Below are positions 11,366-23,293 of a DNA stretch of 64,000 nucleotides, in pieces. This DNA is from Kalmusia sp. IMI 367209 (Eukaryota; Ascomycota; Dothideomycetes; Pleosporales; Didymosphaeriaceae): NCBI GenBank assembly GCA_027946365.1, contig JAPEUQ010000002.1:1860001-1924000 (forward strand), in the 5' to 3' direction. A model generated the notes under the pieces. That model searched no databases. It was not told the DNA's origin and saw only the letters and a list, made by a program, of their open reading frames with translations. A program made the translations under genes and the position numbers. The first letter of the stretch is position 1. Each line of letters opens with the position of its first letter.

Positions 11366-14300
11366 CTAGCTTTCACATGGACCCTCCGTTGCTGCGAAGA
11401 AGCGCCGAGTGCACGTAAACACTGGCGGGGCGGGACCTGTCAGAGATCAATGTCAGCTTGTTGCATCTTCTGGTAGGTTCTGGAAAGAACATCGAGCTGA
11501 AAAAGGACATCGAGCTAGATAGGAAAAAGCACCACTTACCACCCGGACCACAATCGAACTCCTCACTTCTCGTCTCAGGCAGGAAAAAGTTGAAATCAGC
11601 ATCGTACTTCCCGCTATGATACCACACTTCGTTATCGGTGAATTTCCACCGGTTTCCGTTCCCACAGTCCGCCCAGTCGTCCAAGCCCTGGCAATCATCG
11701 CATTGAATGGAAGCACTGCAGGTGGTCGTACCGTCTTCGATGATTCGGCCATCCCATTCGTTATTGTAGAAGTCGCCAGCTCCGGTGATCGCAATGTCAA
11801 GGCAAGGGTACGCTGTGGGCGTCGCACACAGCCCGCACCTGTAGACAGTGGTACACAAGGGGTCTTGGCGTGGCGCTAGTTGTACTGCATGCTCTGGCTC
11901 TTTGTTTGCTGGGCTCCGTGGGGACTCGCGTTTCTCGACTACTGGTGCGGCGGTGATCATTGCGATCTCAACCTCATGCCGAGCGCTTACCCTGGCACTA
12001 CCCGATACTGTAGGGGTTTCCGTTGCGATCATTACCTTGCGAGCGCACTCGACTTCAGAGGTCAGACCCAAGCAGACTTGGTTGGAACTGGGGCAGAGTG
12101 GGTTCCCCGTCGTCGTGGGAACTCCGCTGGGTGGTGGGCACACTGATGAGGGGTTGCACGTGTTTCCGTTGCACACTGAGGTTGTCGACCAGGGTCGTGG
12201 GCAAGACGATGAGCTTTGCCCTACCGTCGATGTAGTAGCAGAAAAGCCACCCGAACTGGGATCGTTGGGATCTTGGAAGCCCGGCGGGTATCCAGTGGGG
12301 GATGGTACACACCAATAGCCTGAGCAGAGGTGCCCACCGCAGCCGGTACCGCTAGCACACGTGGGCGAGGCAGTCGGCCCAGGTGTGAAGCTGATCGTGG
12401 AGCCATCAGCACTGCCCTCTGCGGCCGCTAAACGGGCGCTCAGGGCCGCGAAGACAGAGCTGCTGTATGCATCGCCGTCATCGGTGAACCATGGTTCATC
12501 GACCCAGGTTCCGACTGGGGCGGCGGTCTGGGTGCCAACCTCAACGTCGGTGCTCGTCGTAGTCTCGTCGGAGCCGCTGACAGAGCAGCCAGATATTGTC
12601 TCGCAGTGACTAGATGTAGACGTCCGGGTAGTCGTTGTAATTCCATTTGTCGTTGTTGTGACTGAGAAGAACGTCGTGGTGGTGCATGCCTCCGCCGTCC
12701 TGGTTTCACACTCTGGTTCCTCGTCAGTGGTGATTTGGTTGTCTTCTCCAATAGTGATCTTTGGCCACGGGGGCAGCGTTCCTTCAATTGTGAACCCTGG
12801 CGGGAATTTGATAAGATCAGTGGGTGGAGGACCGGGAGGGTATATACCCGGAGGCAGCACCCAATGCCAACCGCCGACGTGAATGTTGCCCCAAGAAATG
12901 CAGATGAAAAAGAACCACGCCCTACAAGGAACGACTGGGCCGTCATCGGTGGGCTCGGGTGCATTTGGGGTGGTTGTGACGGGCACAATGCTGCCGAATT
13001 TCGGCCACGTGGCCCACACAGGAAGTATAGTCGTCGTAGAAGATGAGTCTTGTCCGGTGCTCCACGCTGTGATGAGAGTACAGTCGACGGAAACCACTGC
13101 TGTGGTAGAGTCGAGGAAACTGACCACCTTTGTTGTTGGACATCCAAAGTTCAACGTGTGAATGGCTGAGTCGGTGCATCTTGTGACAACGGTGATGGAT
13201 GGCGTTGCAAATGCCAGCTCCGTCTCAGCTGGACAGGTGACGGTGAAAGGGACAGTCGAGGGAGGGAACGTCACCGTCGTTACTGTAGCCCCTGGCGCAG
13301 TGATGGTAGATGTAATGCCGGTGAAATATGTAGTGCTGCTACTCAGGCTGCCCGTGTTGGTATTCGACTCTGTGCCTGGATCGGTGATGACACCGGTGCC
13401 GCCTGGTCCCTGGTTCACCAAGGGCCACGGTGGGAGAGGAATTACGCGAGACGTTGTGCCTCCTTGGCCATTTGGAACGCCCAAGGTCACTGGCGGAACC
13501 TCGACGCTAGGATAGATGACGATGGGTGTCGGCCCGCTAGATGTGATGTTGACGTTGGAGAAGGGCAGTCCGCTGACAGTGATGGGCGGGATGGATATGG
13601 TCACGGTTGTGATGGAAGTCACAAAGACGGTGGCAGGAGCGCCGTTGCTCGAGGTCGTTGCATAGGTTCCGTATTCTAGTGAGGTGACATATTCGCTCGG
13701 CGATATGGTCGTAGGCGTGTCAAGATGGCTCGTGGGGAAGACCAAGACGCAAGGCGCCGAACAGGTGACGGTGGGACTAGTGAATACTTCTGTGCCTACA
13801 TAGACGACGTTCTCGTTGTCGGCCCCGGGCAGCGGCAGCCACACGCTCACCTCGGTGGTGAAGCCGCGCTGGTTTGAATCGGTCTGCAAGACGCGCGAGC
13901 CGTCGATGCCAGTCGCGATGACAACGGTGGCGACGGTGAAGAGGTTGAAGATGACGACGCCGGTGGATCCCGTGACTTGCAGGATGCGCTCTTGGCAGTT
14001 GTCCGTGTCGATGCAGTCCTGGAAGAAGGCGTTGAAGAAGCTGTACAGGCCGGCGCTGTGGATGGTGACGTCGGTCGAGTCGACGATGCGCAAGCCCCAG
14101 GCGTAGCGGCACTGCTCCGAGTCACTATTGGCCGTGACGTTGCACTGCGAGAAGTCGGGATCATTGGGAAAACTTGCTGCCGAGCCAAACGGAGCCGGTG
14201 CGGCCGGGACGGGCTGGAAATAAGGCGATTCGGTCTGTATGTGGCCCATGTACACGCTCTTCGCCCCGCTCAGCTGGTAGTTGTACAAGACCGAGTGCTC

Positions 14301-16779
14301 CGAGCCGCTGCCGTAGAACCACGACGGGCCCTGCGACTCGATAAGCATGCCGCGCGCGCCAAAGACGCTGATCTGCGTAATGGTCGAGTCAGGCTGGTTG
14401 AAAACAGACGCATCGTTATCATGATCTGCGACCCATGCCCAGACGTTCTCGAAGTATCCAGAACCCTGGGCCGTCACACGCAGCATCAGCGACGCCGCGA
14501 TGCACTCATCGTTGTCGCTGAACTTGGGGCAGCGGTCGATATCCAGATCAGTGCCCTGGCCACCGCCGACACGGAAGTGAGAATCCCACATGGCCGCCGA
14601 ACCCTGCTCGGCTGCAGCTGTATTCCACTCCATTAGGATCGCGCCTTGCGTGTTGCCGCGCACCGAGAACAACATCTCGACAATCTCTACACTGCCCACG
14701 TCGCCTTTGTTGCCCACCTGCACCATGACCTTCGGCGCGTGCATGTCGCCAAAGTACTGTCCCGCGCCCTGTATCTGCGACCACGACGAGCCCTGGACCC
14801 GCGAGCCCGTGGGGATGAAGACGGTGCCCCCGACCGCATAGATGCCCGCTGGGAAATACGCGATCTGACGCGCCGCCGAAGCCTTCTGTAGTAGGTCGTT
14901 GATACACGTCTGCTGGTCGCCCGAGCCGTCGTTCTTACACCCGCCGTCCCTCGTCGCCACCAGAAATGCCCCGCTGGCTTCATTCTCGTACTGCGGCCGC
15001 GATCGCACGTACAGCTTGCCATCGCCGTCGAGCAGCGACGCTGCCTTGGCCGGCGCAGTCACGTCGCCCGTCTGCATCGACCCTTCGGACCCGTTGTAGC
15101 GCTTCCCTGTTGCCCACAGGTCCGAGTTTCCAGACAGCAGCGTGTCGCCGCCATCGACCTGGATGATACGCTCCACGTTGTTGAAATTGGTGTTGTCCAG
15201 GACGATGTTGGGCGACGTGTCTTTGTTGTTGGTCAGGATGCCTACAGGCACATCACTCACTGAGCAGTCGATCAGAGACACGCTTGCCGTGCCCTGGCCC
15301 GTGGCGCCTCCTATACCGGAAATGTTGAAGGCGATGGCCCCTCCGCTAATCTCGATGCCCTGCCAGTTGAACCCCCAGTCCCACACCATCTGTACAGCTG
15401 TGAGGCAGTCGTTGAACTTGAGGTTGCGCGCCGTATACTGCTGCGAACCCGCTCGCCAGCCGATGTTGCCGCCGTTGAAGGTCAGATCGGACACGAACCC
15501 TCCGCTGCCGTTTTCCTGCCCGACGAATCAATATTGATACCTGACGAGCATTTCCTCACGTTCTTCAAAAGCCATCTGCTAAGCACAGTACAGGGTGAAT
15601 GGCAACACTTACCGTGAAAATACCCACTGCTGTTGTTGCATCCTCTGCATCGCTCCCACTGCTCTTCGGCATGTTGAAGACTAGATTCTGCAGCGTTGTC
15701 GCCTGCGCCACCTGCCAGTGAATGCCGGTCGGCACCAGAGGCTGGTCGTTCTCCGCAGTCGACCGCGGCATATCGTTCAAGTCGAATATGAAATTGCGAA
15801 TGTGCCGAAAGAATTGATTTTGGTTGACATACCACTCCGCTCCTGACCCTCCGGGGATGTAGGGATCCGTGTCAAAGAGCGCAATGCCCTCAAAGGTGTC
15901 GCATCCCTTGATGGTAGGCGGGTCATTCGCGTCGCCAATGAACTGTGTATAATAGAGCTGGATCACTGGTGTGCAGAGCTTGTACGTCCCTGGCGGAAAG
16001 TACACAATGGCACCTTGTGTGAACGTATTGCCGCAATCTTCGCCGCAGCGCTTGTTGTTCCCGCTCACAGAATCAATATTCCAACTACTCACGGCCGCGT
16101 TGATTGCCTCTGTTGAATCACTCACACCACTTGGGTCAGCTCCAAAGTCCGTAACATCGCGGTAAAACTGGTAGCCGTCTCCAGCCAAAGGTTGCTGGTG
16201 GAGGTGTCAGACAATTTGTTTTATACCTGAACAATTTTTCCACTTACAGATCCCAAGGGCCCAAGGCTAGTTAACCAATAGCCCACCGCCTCGGCTTTCA
16301 CGGTGGCGTTGTTAGGACGAGCCAACTTCATTGCTCTGGTGCCATTCCATCTGGAAGACCCCCCACGGATTACCGTGCCATTCTTAAGGTTGCTCATGTA
16401 CTTCTGCAAGCTTCCTGAGTACTTCCACACTGGACCTCGTTGTTTTCCTACAGCATCGGGTCAAACCTAGATTTTCAACAAGTTTCTAAGAGTCACTAAC
16501 CTTTGTCGGGGGCTGCATGGTAGTAATTGTATGTATTATCAACCATGTACGCTGGCCCGGGCTAACATGTCAAGTCAATACATTGATGCATAAGATACTA
16601 ACATGGTCGTGCAAATCCCATACCTGAGGTCCATAATCAGGCACGCCCGGGTATCGGCCTGGGTTGGCGTACTGCCACGCAGCGTGCACAACACTCCATT
16701 GAGTAGCTGTGTAAATGAGAGCTAGAAGAAACGTGTAAGGCGCGAGACCCGTCATGTTGAAGAGCTCGGCAACCGTCAC
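11366..16779 (-). CDS. secreted GH55-type beta-1,3-glucanase with Ser/Thr-rich extension
   Basis: Very large secreted protein (about 1,680 aa). Exons 16779-16624, 16561-16501, 16447-16248, 16194-15613, 15515-11540 and a last small exon (11436-11366, or 11479-11373 by another acceptor; both stay in frame). Residues 1-34 form a signal peptide. The catalytic part is a tandem pectate-lyase-3 beta-helix as in family GH55: first repeat FYRDVTDFGADPSGVSDSTE with ENGSGGFVSDLTFNGGNIGW, second repeat about residue 515 (GAFLVATRDGG ... FPAGIYAVGGTVFIPTG). From about residue 900 to 1,550 the chain is Ser/Thr/Pro-rich with many TTT and STT runs, likely heavily O-glycosylated. A Cys-rich end (SIQCDDCQGLDDWADCGNGN) follows, perhaps a wall- or carbohydrate-binding module. 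Typical GH55 enzymes are about half this length. Likely acts on cell-wall glucan outside the cell. Confidence 0.85.
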
Positions 16780-17420
16780 GCGCGGAGAAACAGTGGTGAT
16801 CTGGCTATTAAGCAGTCATCGACATGGCCTCCAAGATATTTCGACTGATGCTGTGACCGAGGCTGCGTATCACCGGCCGAAATGAAGACTGTAAAGATTA
16901 GGCTGCCGCTTTAGCTAGTACATGATAACGGATAGCTGAATGCTCTTCCCAGTGTGATCAAGAAACATGGGTCATGATCAACCTTGCCAAATCCTGTCTT
17001 ACAAGCCTGTTTGAGAGACTTCTCCGGTCCGGTAAGACGAGCTGCTATATGCACTACAAGGATACTGAAGGTGCGCCCTGAAGACTTTGGGGGCCGTATA
17101 GGATTTGTATCTCCTGACGAGAAGTTTTTCGTTGTCCCATGTCGTTCAGGGAGTCACAAGCCACCAGATCTTACCAGGCGTATTGATGCTGCTTTGGGGC
17201 ATTCATCGGCCGATCCTTGGCCCGTACCTTACAGCAACATCACGCCGCTTGGAACGCTCTGGAACGAGCATACGAAGCAACTCGTTTTGGGACAGTAGTG
17301 CATAGTATCGATTTAGGCAGCTGCCGAAGAACGTACAACTTATAAACCCCTCGCTAGCAGTCCAAGAGTACGTCAACATCTTGCCACGCTCAATTACGAT
17401 CAAGTCCCATCTTGAAAAAT
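16780..17420. promoter_or_regulatory. divergent intergenic region, glucanase / small secreted protein
   Basis: No gene recognised. It holds the upstream regions of the GH55-type gene (minus) and the small secreted protein (plus). A short frame at 16984-17298 has no supporting feature. Confidence 0.5.
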
Positions 17421-17978
17421 ATGTTCTCTCACGCATTCTTGAGTATTGTTTCGCTGGCGCTTCTCAGCGCGGCCCTTCCGGCGCCCGAGAGCCTTCCAGC
17501 TTCTGTCCGCTCGCCGCAGATCTGCTACGACAACGAAAACACCGCACTCCTCTGCTACAACCCGCCAGACGGCGAACCGCAAAACGTCGCTGTCGCCGAC
17601 GTAACATATATTGCATCTTATCTACGTGCATACGGAGCGCAGACCAAAGCTGGGCGCCTATACAACATGGCAGCGGCCGACACGCCCGATTGCGCAGAAT
17701 GGACCATCTACTCACACGGCAGCGCGCTCGCCATCGCTAAGCACATCAACAGTGCCGTGAACTCGAGCGTGTTGTTCGCCGACATTGCGACCACCATCGA
17801 TGGAGGGCCTAACGCAACGCCCGCCCAGAAGGCCGGCGCTCTCATTGGGTGCGGGACAAGCGGAGGGTCGGAAGGCGTTCAGGTCAACTCGTCGAATCCC
17901 GCGTATACAGCATCGACGTACCCAGCTGGATACACGCCTGCGGGGATTTTGATTAAGATTGTGGCTTCGGGGGCTTAG
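17421..17978 (+). CDS. small secreted protein, function unknown
   Basis: Intronless frame of 185 aa. The ATG at 17421 gives a clean signal peptide (MFSHAFLSIVSLALLSAALP) with probable cleavage before APES; the upstream in-frame extension begins with a non-ATG codon. The mature chain has four cysteines (in PQICYD, LLCYNPP, PDCAEW and IGCGT), enough for two disulphides, and N-glycosylation sites NSS, NAT and NSS. The end is Gly/Ser/Pro-rich with a hydrophobic ILIKIVASGA tail that might be a GPI signal but lacks a convincing omega site. I recognise no family. Size, cysteines and neighbouring secreted hydrolases fit a secreted effector-like or wall protein, but no function should be assigned. Confidence 0.75.
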   Translation: MFSHAFLSIVSLALLSAALPAPESLPASVRSPQICYDNENTALLCYNPPDGEPQNVAVADVTYIASYLRAYGAQTKAGRLYNMAAADTPDCAEWTIYSHGSALAIAKHINSAVNSSVLFADIATTIDGGPNATPAQKAGALIGCGTSGGSEGVQVNSSNPAYTASTYPAGYTPAGILIKIVASGA

Positions 17979-19116
17979 CGTGCTTAGCTTACTAGTAAGA
18001 TGCTTATTTGTGGACCCCGTGGTAGTTATGTAGGGCGAATGTAATCAGCTAGATAATTGACGAATCGGTTCGTTTGGAACATTTGCCCCGTTTGTGAGGG
18101 CGGTTCAGTACTTAGCCAATGACGATGTTTGGTCGTATAATAATTTACTAATTGCATCTCTGCTCTTACTAATCTAACCCTTTAATTATAATCCCTCACA
18201 TGATCAAGAAAGCCTTGAGACAGGCCCACGATTGAATGTGTAAGCTTAAACGGAGATTTCTGCATGTTATATTAATCCGAGTTAGTATCCATAATATTAC
18301 AGACTTCTTAATGAAGCGGTCTAACTTTTTTACGCCCCCCTTACAGTCATTAGCTTGGCATATACAATAATACTAATGATTAGGCAATTATAAGAGAATA
18401 ATCAAATATTTTCCTTCCACTACATACCTGAATATGATATTTCTCGCACGCAGGTTACCACACGTGATAAGCGTATATAACTTTGATTTAATGCCCATTG
18501 CCCCAAAGAATGATAGCCAGGATTAAGTCTGTCGCCTGCTCACCTCGAGACATAGTCTCTCGCGCGTGTGCTACCAGGTGCACATTTGTAAAACTGATGC
18601 CTATTCTGCCCACTAACTGCAAAAGTAAACTTTTCCGTAGGCAACAATGCTTGCGATTGGTTAGCTACCCACAAGGCTGAATATAGGGTTCGCATACACC
18701 CTTGCATAGTTTAAGCTGACCGCAACATGCGCCCGCACCGGTGCTCCCGGGTTGGCGGATACTTCATTATATGAAAGTACTATAGTCGTTGATTACGCCG
18801 ACAAGGCGACTGGTAACGTAAGACGAGAATTATTACATCGTGCCTGGGGTGTTCCTACGTTCCTGCATGGTGGCTTGCTTTCAAGTCACGCCCGCGGTTG
18901 CATGTCAGATTGGGGGCGCAATGTGTTGATCCGAGAGTGGAAGCTCCGAGAGAACGAGGAGGCATCCCTAGAGATGGGATGGTCAGGAGGCACTCGAGAG
19001 ACACATCGTTCTGATCTTACGTAGAAGCCGTGCGTGAGCTGCTGCTTCTCCTGGCAAATACTGTTGATGTTGAGCATTTTATCGTCGTCTCTCTTGACGT
19101 CTGTTTGCGGATCAAG
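17979..19116. other. intergenic, no gene seen
   Basis: AT-rich between 18,100 and 18,450, then more balanced. No exon chain or repeat recognised. It holds the promoter of the metalloprotease gene at its right end. Confidence 0.55.
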
Positions 19117-20306
19117 ATGTCGAACCTCTTCTTGTTTCTGGCTGTTTGCTTGTATTGTATATGGCTCGCTGGTGCAGTCCAACTCAGCGATTTGATGACA
19201 ATCGCAGGCGGCAATACATTTGGTGGCTGCGCAGGTCGTCTGGGTCCTCCTGATATCCTAGACGCATGGCACGAAGAAAGCATCGACAGCTTGTCCGTAG
19301 CCATTGACGCCCTCGTAAACAAATGGGACCAAAACAACAACGACGGCAGGCGTGTTCGCGCCGCACTGAACGTCTTCTTCAGGATCCCACCGAACCGCGG
19401 CGCGACCAGCAGATCACTAAAGAACACTATACAACGTAGGTAACACCCCCCAATATCAGCCTCCATAAGATAACCCCATTCGACAGGCAACCTTGGCCGC
19501 GTGTTCGACTGGCTCCAAGACGATCTCGAAGGCATTCCCCCGGCATCCACATTCCTCTTCTGCGACAGCACCTTCCTCGTCCAAAAGAACGCGGCAACCG
19601 ACCAAGCCCAAGACTACCAAGGCAGAGGCATTACTGTAAACAACAACCCCATCACCATCGGCGGCGTAACCGTCTATGCGAATAACCTCCGCGGCGGCAA
19701 CATCCCCTGGTGGTCCGGCAACCGCTCCCCCATCAACGGATACTACTTCGCGGGGCCCAACAGCGGCGGCAACTACTGCAACGACCCAGGCCACTACGGG
19801 CTGACGTCGACGCTGAATGCGCTAAGGGGCAACCCGAGCGGCGGCCAGCCCGTCACGCACGCCCAGTACCAGAGCGTCATCTTGTGTCCGTCTGCCTTCG
19901 ACAACACCGTCCAGGTGAACAGCTGGAACGCTGGCAACGCGGCGACGCAAGTGGGCACGTCGCTTCAGGCTGTGACGCCGAAGAGCACTACGCTGATGCA
20001 TGAGGCGTTCCACGTCGTCTTCGGGACGCAGATGCTGCAGGGGGATTCGGAGATTTGTAGGTCATATTTCTCTTTGTCTTCTGCTTCAATGCAGGTGTCT
20101 CGGAGATATTTGCTAATAAAATGTGATTGCGTGTAGATACGCTCGCCAGGTGCGTCGCTGCTACTGCGAATCCGTCGAGGCGGAATCCAGAGAGCTATGT
20201 CTACTTTGTGGCCGCTATGTACTATCTTTTTGGTGACCCGGCGGATGGGGTTATCGCGACGAATTGGAATTTTGCGGAAACCCCGGGTAATGCGCAGGTG
20301 CCTTGA
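19117..20306 (+). CDS. secreted zinc metalloprotease-like protein (HEAFH)
   Basis: Predicted 352 aa in three exons: 19117-19435, 19487-20056 and 20137-20306, with GTAGGT donors at both introns and phases that close on the TGA. The N-terminus (MSNLFLFLAVCLYCIWLAGA) is a signal peptide. Residues near 275-280 read LMHEAFHVVFG, an HExxH zinc-binding helix; the C-terminal exon continues YTLARCVAATANPSRR and NPESYVYFVAAMYYLFG, the arrangement seen in secreted fungal metalloproteases related to the M35 deuterolysin and other zincin groups, where a further acidic or His ligand lies after the helix. The exact family is uncertain. Several cysteines suggest disulphides. A truncated duplicate of exon 1 lies at 27886-28047. 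Convergent with the next gene, 158 bp apart. Confidence 0.78.
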
Positions 20307-20464
20307 TTGGGAGAGAGGAAAGTGAGTGGGAGGAGGATATGTGCAAAGCGGAAGCCTTGGGGGAAGTAGATAGTCGAGAAACGCAAGAATACACTTGACC
20401 GGAATGTCGTTGCTCCTAGAGTGATATGCAGACATTTGATTTGAAGTTAGTACGTAGCCACGAT

Positions 20465-21338
20465 TCATTCATCTTCGACATTCAACTCCGCCAACTGCGC
20501 ATCCACCTCGTCCTCGATCCCCTCCTCATCCCCAATTTTTGCAAATTCCGGCGCAATCTCGATATCCCATCGTTCCTGTGCCCAGCTCAGTGCAGGAGGA
20601 ACGACGTTTGCAACACCCTCGGCCCAAACGTCCTTCGCCCCCGGCTCTCGGAAAGACGCCTCTTCCCGTTCCTTGCCCACATCGCTGCTATTCCACCGGA
20701 AAAACTCGTATCGTACAGAATACTCGGACTTGCCCTCTACCGCCAGAGCTTCTGGCACGGGTGCGCCATCCACCCACGTGATTGCCCAAAGCCGGCGCGG
20801 CGGCCGCCAGGAAACGACGTCGTTGCAGCCTTTCGGGATAAACACGCGGAACGCCGCTTTAGTTGCATTGTGCCACGTCTCGCGGTCTGCAGGGCCAGCA
20901 CAGATAGAAAGCGTGACGCGGCCGTAGAGGCGATCATCTAAGAAGAAGCCGTGCTCCCACTGAAGACTGAGAAGACTTGCAGTCTCACAGCCCAGGTCGT
21001 GTAGGAGTGTGCTGCACATTGGAGATTGCTCAAAGCTGTGCAACGCATCGGCGGTTTCCCAATCTGTTTTGTCTGGGTGTCAACAAGCAGGGTCCTTCGT
21101 GCAGTGCAGTTGAGGAGTACCTACGAATAATGAAGACGGCGTTCTCGGGGTGTTCGACTTGCCGGCCGAGACTGACTTTCTCGCAGCCTGGGATGTCCGT
21201 GAGAGGGCCAAGATGCAGATTCGGATACGCGATAGACCATTTTGGCCATTTTTCTTCGTGTGGGAGATGGAAGCTGATCCAGCTGAGTCGCTTGCACATT
21301 AGTCGTCGGTCTCGTTGTGTTCGCTTGACTCTAGCCAT
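20465..21338 (-). CDS. conserved hypothetical, possible dimeric alpha/beta barrel (ABM-like)
   Basis: Two exons, 21338-21125 and 21072-20465, joined by a GTAGGT...CCCAG intron, give 273 aa ending in a TGA. The ATG at 21338 is the first in frame that leads into a coherent domain; the upstream frame shows no intron and looks noncoding. The segment AVFIIHKTDWETADALH followed by SFEQSPMC resembles the 'W..x..H..F..SP' helix of antibiotic-biosynthesis-monooxygenase-like (dimeric alpha/beta barrel) proteins, and a second strand-rich unit follows (RVFIPKGCNDVVSW, LWAITWV). The C-terminus is acidic (DEEGIEDEVDAQ). No signal peptide. No catalytic residue is identifiable, so the enzyme class is a guess; the gene itself is well supported by its splice phases. 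Confidence 0.6.
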
Positions 21339-21688
21339 GATGTTGGTGCTCCCGAAGCTGAATGCAGCTGCGAAGTGATGAATAAACTTGATCGTGCTAT
21401 GTATGTAAGATGTGGAGTTGGTAAGCACGCTAAGGAATCAAGGCTTACTGATTCGAACGCGCGGGGTAATTGGAGCCTAATAAGCGCAAGGAATTTAAGT
21501 GGTCCAAGTTGTATGTACTACTGACTGCAAGTCCGCTATGTCTTCGAATTTATTGACTAATTGCCTTATTGCCTTAAAGGTAATGATAAGAGAACATGGG
21601 TATCTATCTGTAACGTGTGTGTGCGCCGAGTCTTGTGAAGCTTTTATCACCTTACAACTCAAGCAGTACCTAGAGTCTCGATGTCTTG

Positions 21689-22114
21689 TTATATAGAAGG
21701 GTGCATCTTATGTGGTTGCTTTTTGAGATTAGTTCTCTGGTGTGCGATGTCCAATTCTGTAGTGACGAAAGTAGCGTACATGATGATTGCTCCGAATACG
21801 GTGTTCTCGTAGTAGCCTTTTATGGCACTGTTGAAAGGTAGCTCACCTGCACAGATACCTTTATGAGTATCAAGCGCTGTTCGGTAGTCGTCGTACGCTT
21901 CTTTCCAAGCTAAAGAAAATCCTCTCGTTTGGGAGCCATCACTTCCTAGAAAGTGGCTCCTTGATGAGAGACTAGGTAAAAGCTTGCTTAGACGCTCACG
22001 CAATGATTCCTTGCTGGCACATTCCCAATGTGTTGTGGTCTCGACTGCCTTGCGGATTCGTTTGAACGCGTGGTTATGGACGCGCGAAGATGACGGGTCT
22101 GATATATCTTGCAT
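21689..22114 (-). CDS. hypothetical protein, weakly supported
   Basis: Open frame of about 141 aa from the ATG at 22114. The chain is mixed, with a Lys/Arg-rich amphipathic start (HNHAFKRIRKAVETT), a Ser-rich middle and a hydrophobic stretch near the end (VFGAIIMYATFVTTELD). I recognise no family. It may be an internal exon of a longer gene, since an adjacent minus-strand frame lies at 22130-22300, but no intron I tried joins the two in phase. It could also be chance. Confidence 0.3.
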   Translation of the reverse strand: MQDISDPSSSRVHNHAFKRIRKAVETTTHWECASKESLRERLSKLLPSLSSRSHFLGSDGSQTRGFSLAWKEAYDDYRTALDTHKGICAGELPFNSAIKGYYENTVFGAIIMYATFVTTELDIAHQRTNLKKQPHKMHPSI

Positions 22115-22123
22115 GCATGACAA

Positions 22124-23293
22124 GATCTGTTGAATTTGGGATGTTGGCTGCCTTGCCGAGTTGTCTGTGTTTACATGAGCTTGTGAAATCTACTAAGCTC
22201 GTGGCTTTGGGTGTCTTGAATTGGTAGTCATGCATTTCAGATGGCGTGCATGTTTGAGTCAGCGCGCTGCCTCTAGCGTGCAAGCTCAACAAAACCATAG
22301 GGTTTGGGTGCGTGGCGAGAATAATCATGGCTGCAGACTTTGACCTGTGAAGTCATTTTTGACAGCATGGCCTTTGACGTGTGGAGTCCACAACATTATA
22401 TTTTGCCATTCCCGTTGACTGGATGGATCATCTCGGCGATGATCAGATTTTGCTTTTGTACCGTCTTGGTTCTGTTGGCTTCGAAAAGCGCACCATGGAA
22501 GGTGGATATGGCCACACAAAGAAGGATAAGTCTACTCTGGAAGGATTTTGATTAGCGACTGTGTAGAGCAGATAGTAAGAAAGGCTCACCGACTGCGACA
22601 ATCGCTGCGCAACCACAGAGAAGTTCAGTATTGGAGCCGATCCCAGAGCCAGGCTTATTGGAAACTACTAGCTTCCTTCTCGTCTTGCTAGCATCTTGAA
22701 TGAGGCTTACTTCTCGCCCTGCTTGCTGCTTGCCTTCCTGCGTGCCGCTTGCTCAACTCCCTGACTTAGAAGAAGGACGTTTAAGAATGTTAGAAGTTGA
22801 TAACAGAGTTATTTTACCAGAGATTACACACACTGTTTGTTTTTTGATTTACTAGAATAGCAGCAAATCATTTTTACAAATCGAATATTATCGTTCGATT
22901 AGCATGTGTTAAGCATTTAGATTATCTTTACATTCACAAAAATAGGGTAAATATTTATTTCACCATAAAAGATTATTTGTTTAGACTTCCTATATTATTA
23001 CTTGCATACCATCCATTGCAACGGATGAAGAACGTAGTGAATATCGGTGCCATTCTCGTATTTGTGAAGCTCGCGTGTTCGTGGACGTCGCAAGAAGCGT
23101 TCTAAAAGCTTGGAACGAGATGTGTTGCTGGATTACTACAATTGCTTTGGTCAGCAAAGTATTGATCATAATTGAGAGGTGGACTCACCACAAGCCTCTT
23201 CCTTACACGCTGAGAAATTGGTTTACCATCGTGACCGAGGGTATTCTTAAGATCGAGTGACATGTCAGTGACTTATTGTGGCAGGGCATGATC
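22124..23293. other. intergenic, no gene seen
   Basis: Increasingly AT-rich from 22,780 to 23,000. Short frames only. No repeat or exon chain recognised. Confidence 0.5.

Noticed and set aside
11848..14636. Long open frames antisense to the glucanase gene (e.g. 11848-12318, 13977-14636 plus strand)
   Set aside because: They mirror the biased codon use of the real minus-strand gene and lack any domain, signal peptide or splice logic.
16984..17298. 104 aa plus-strand frame upstream of the secreted protein
   Set aside because: No domain or signal; it overlaps the likely promoter region.
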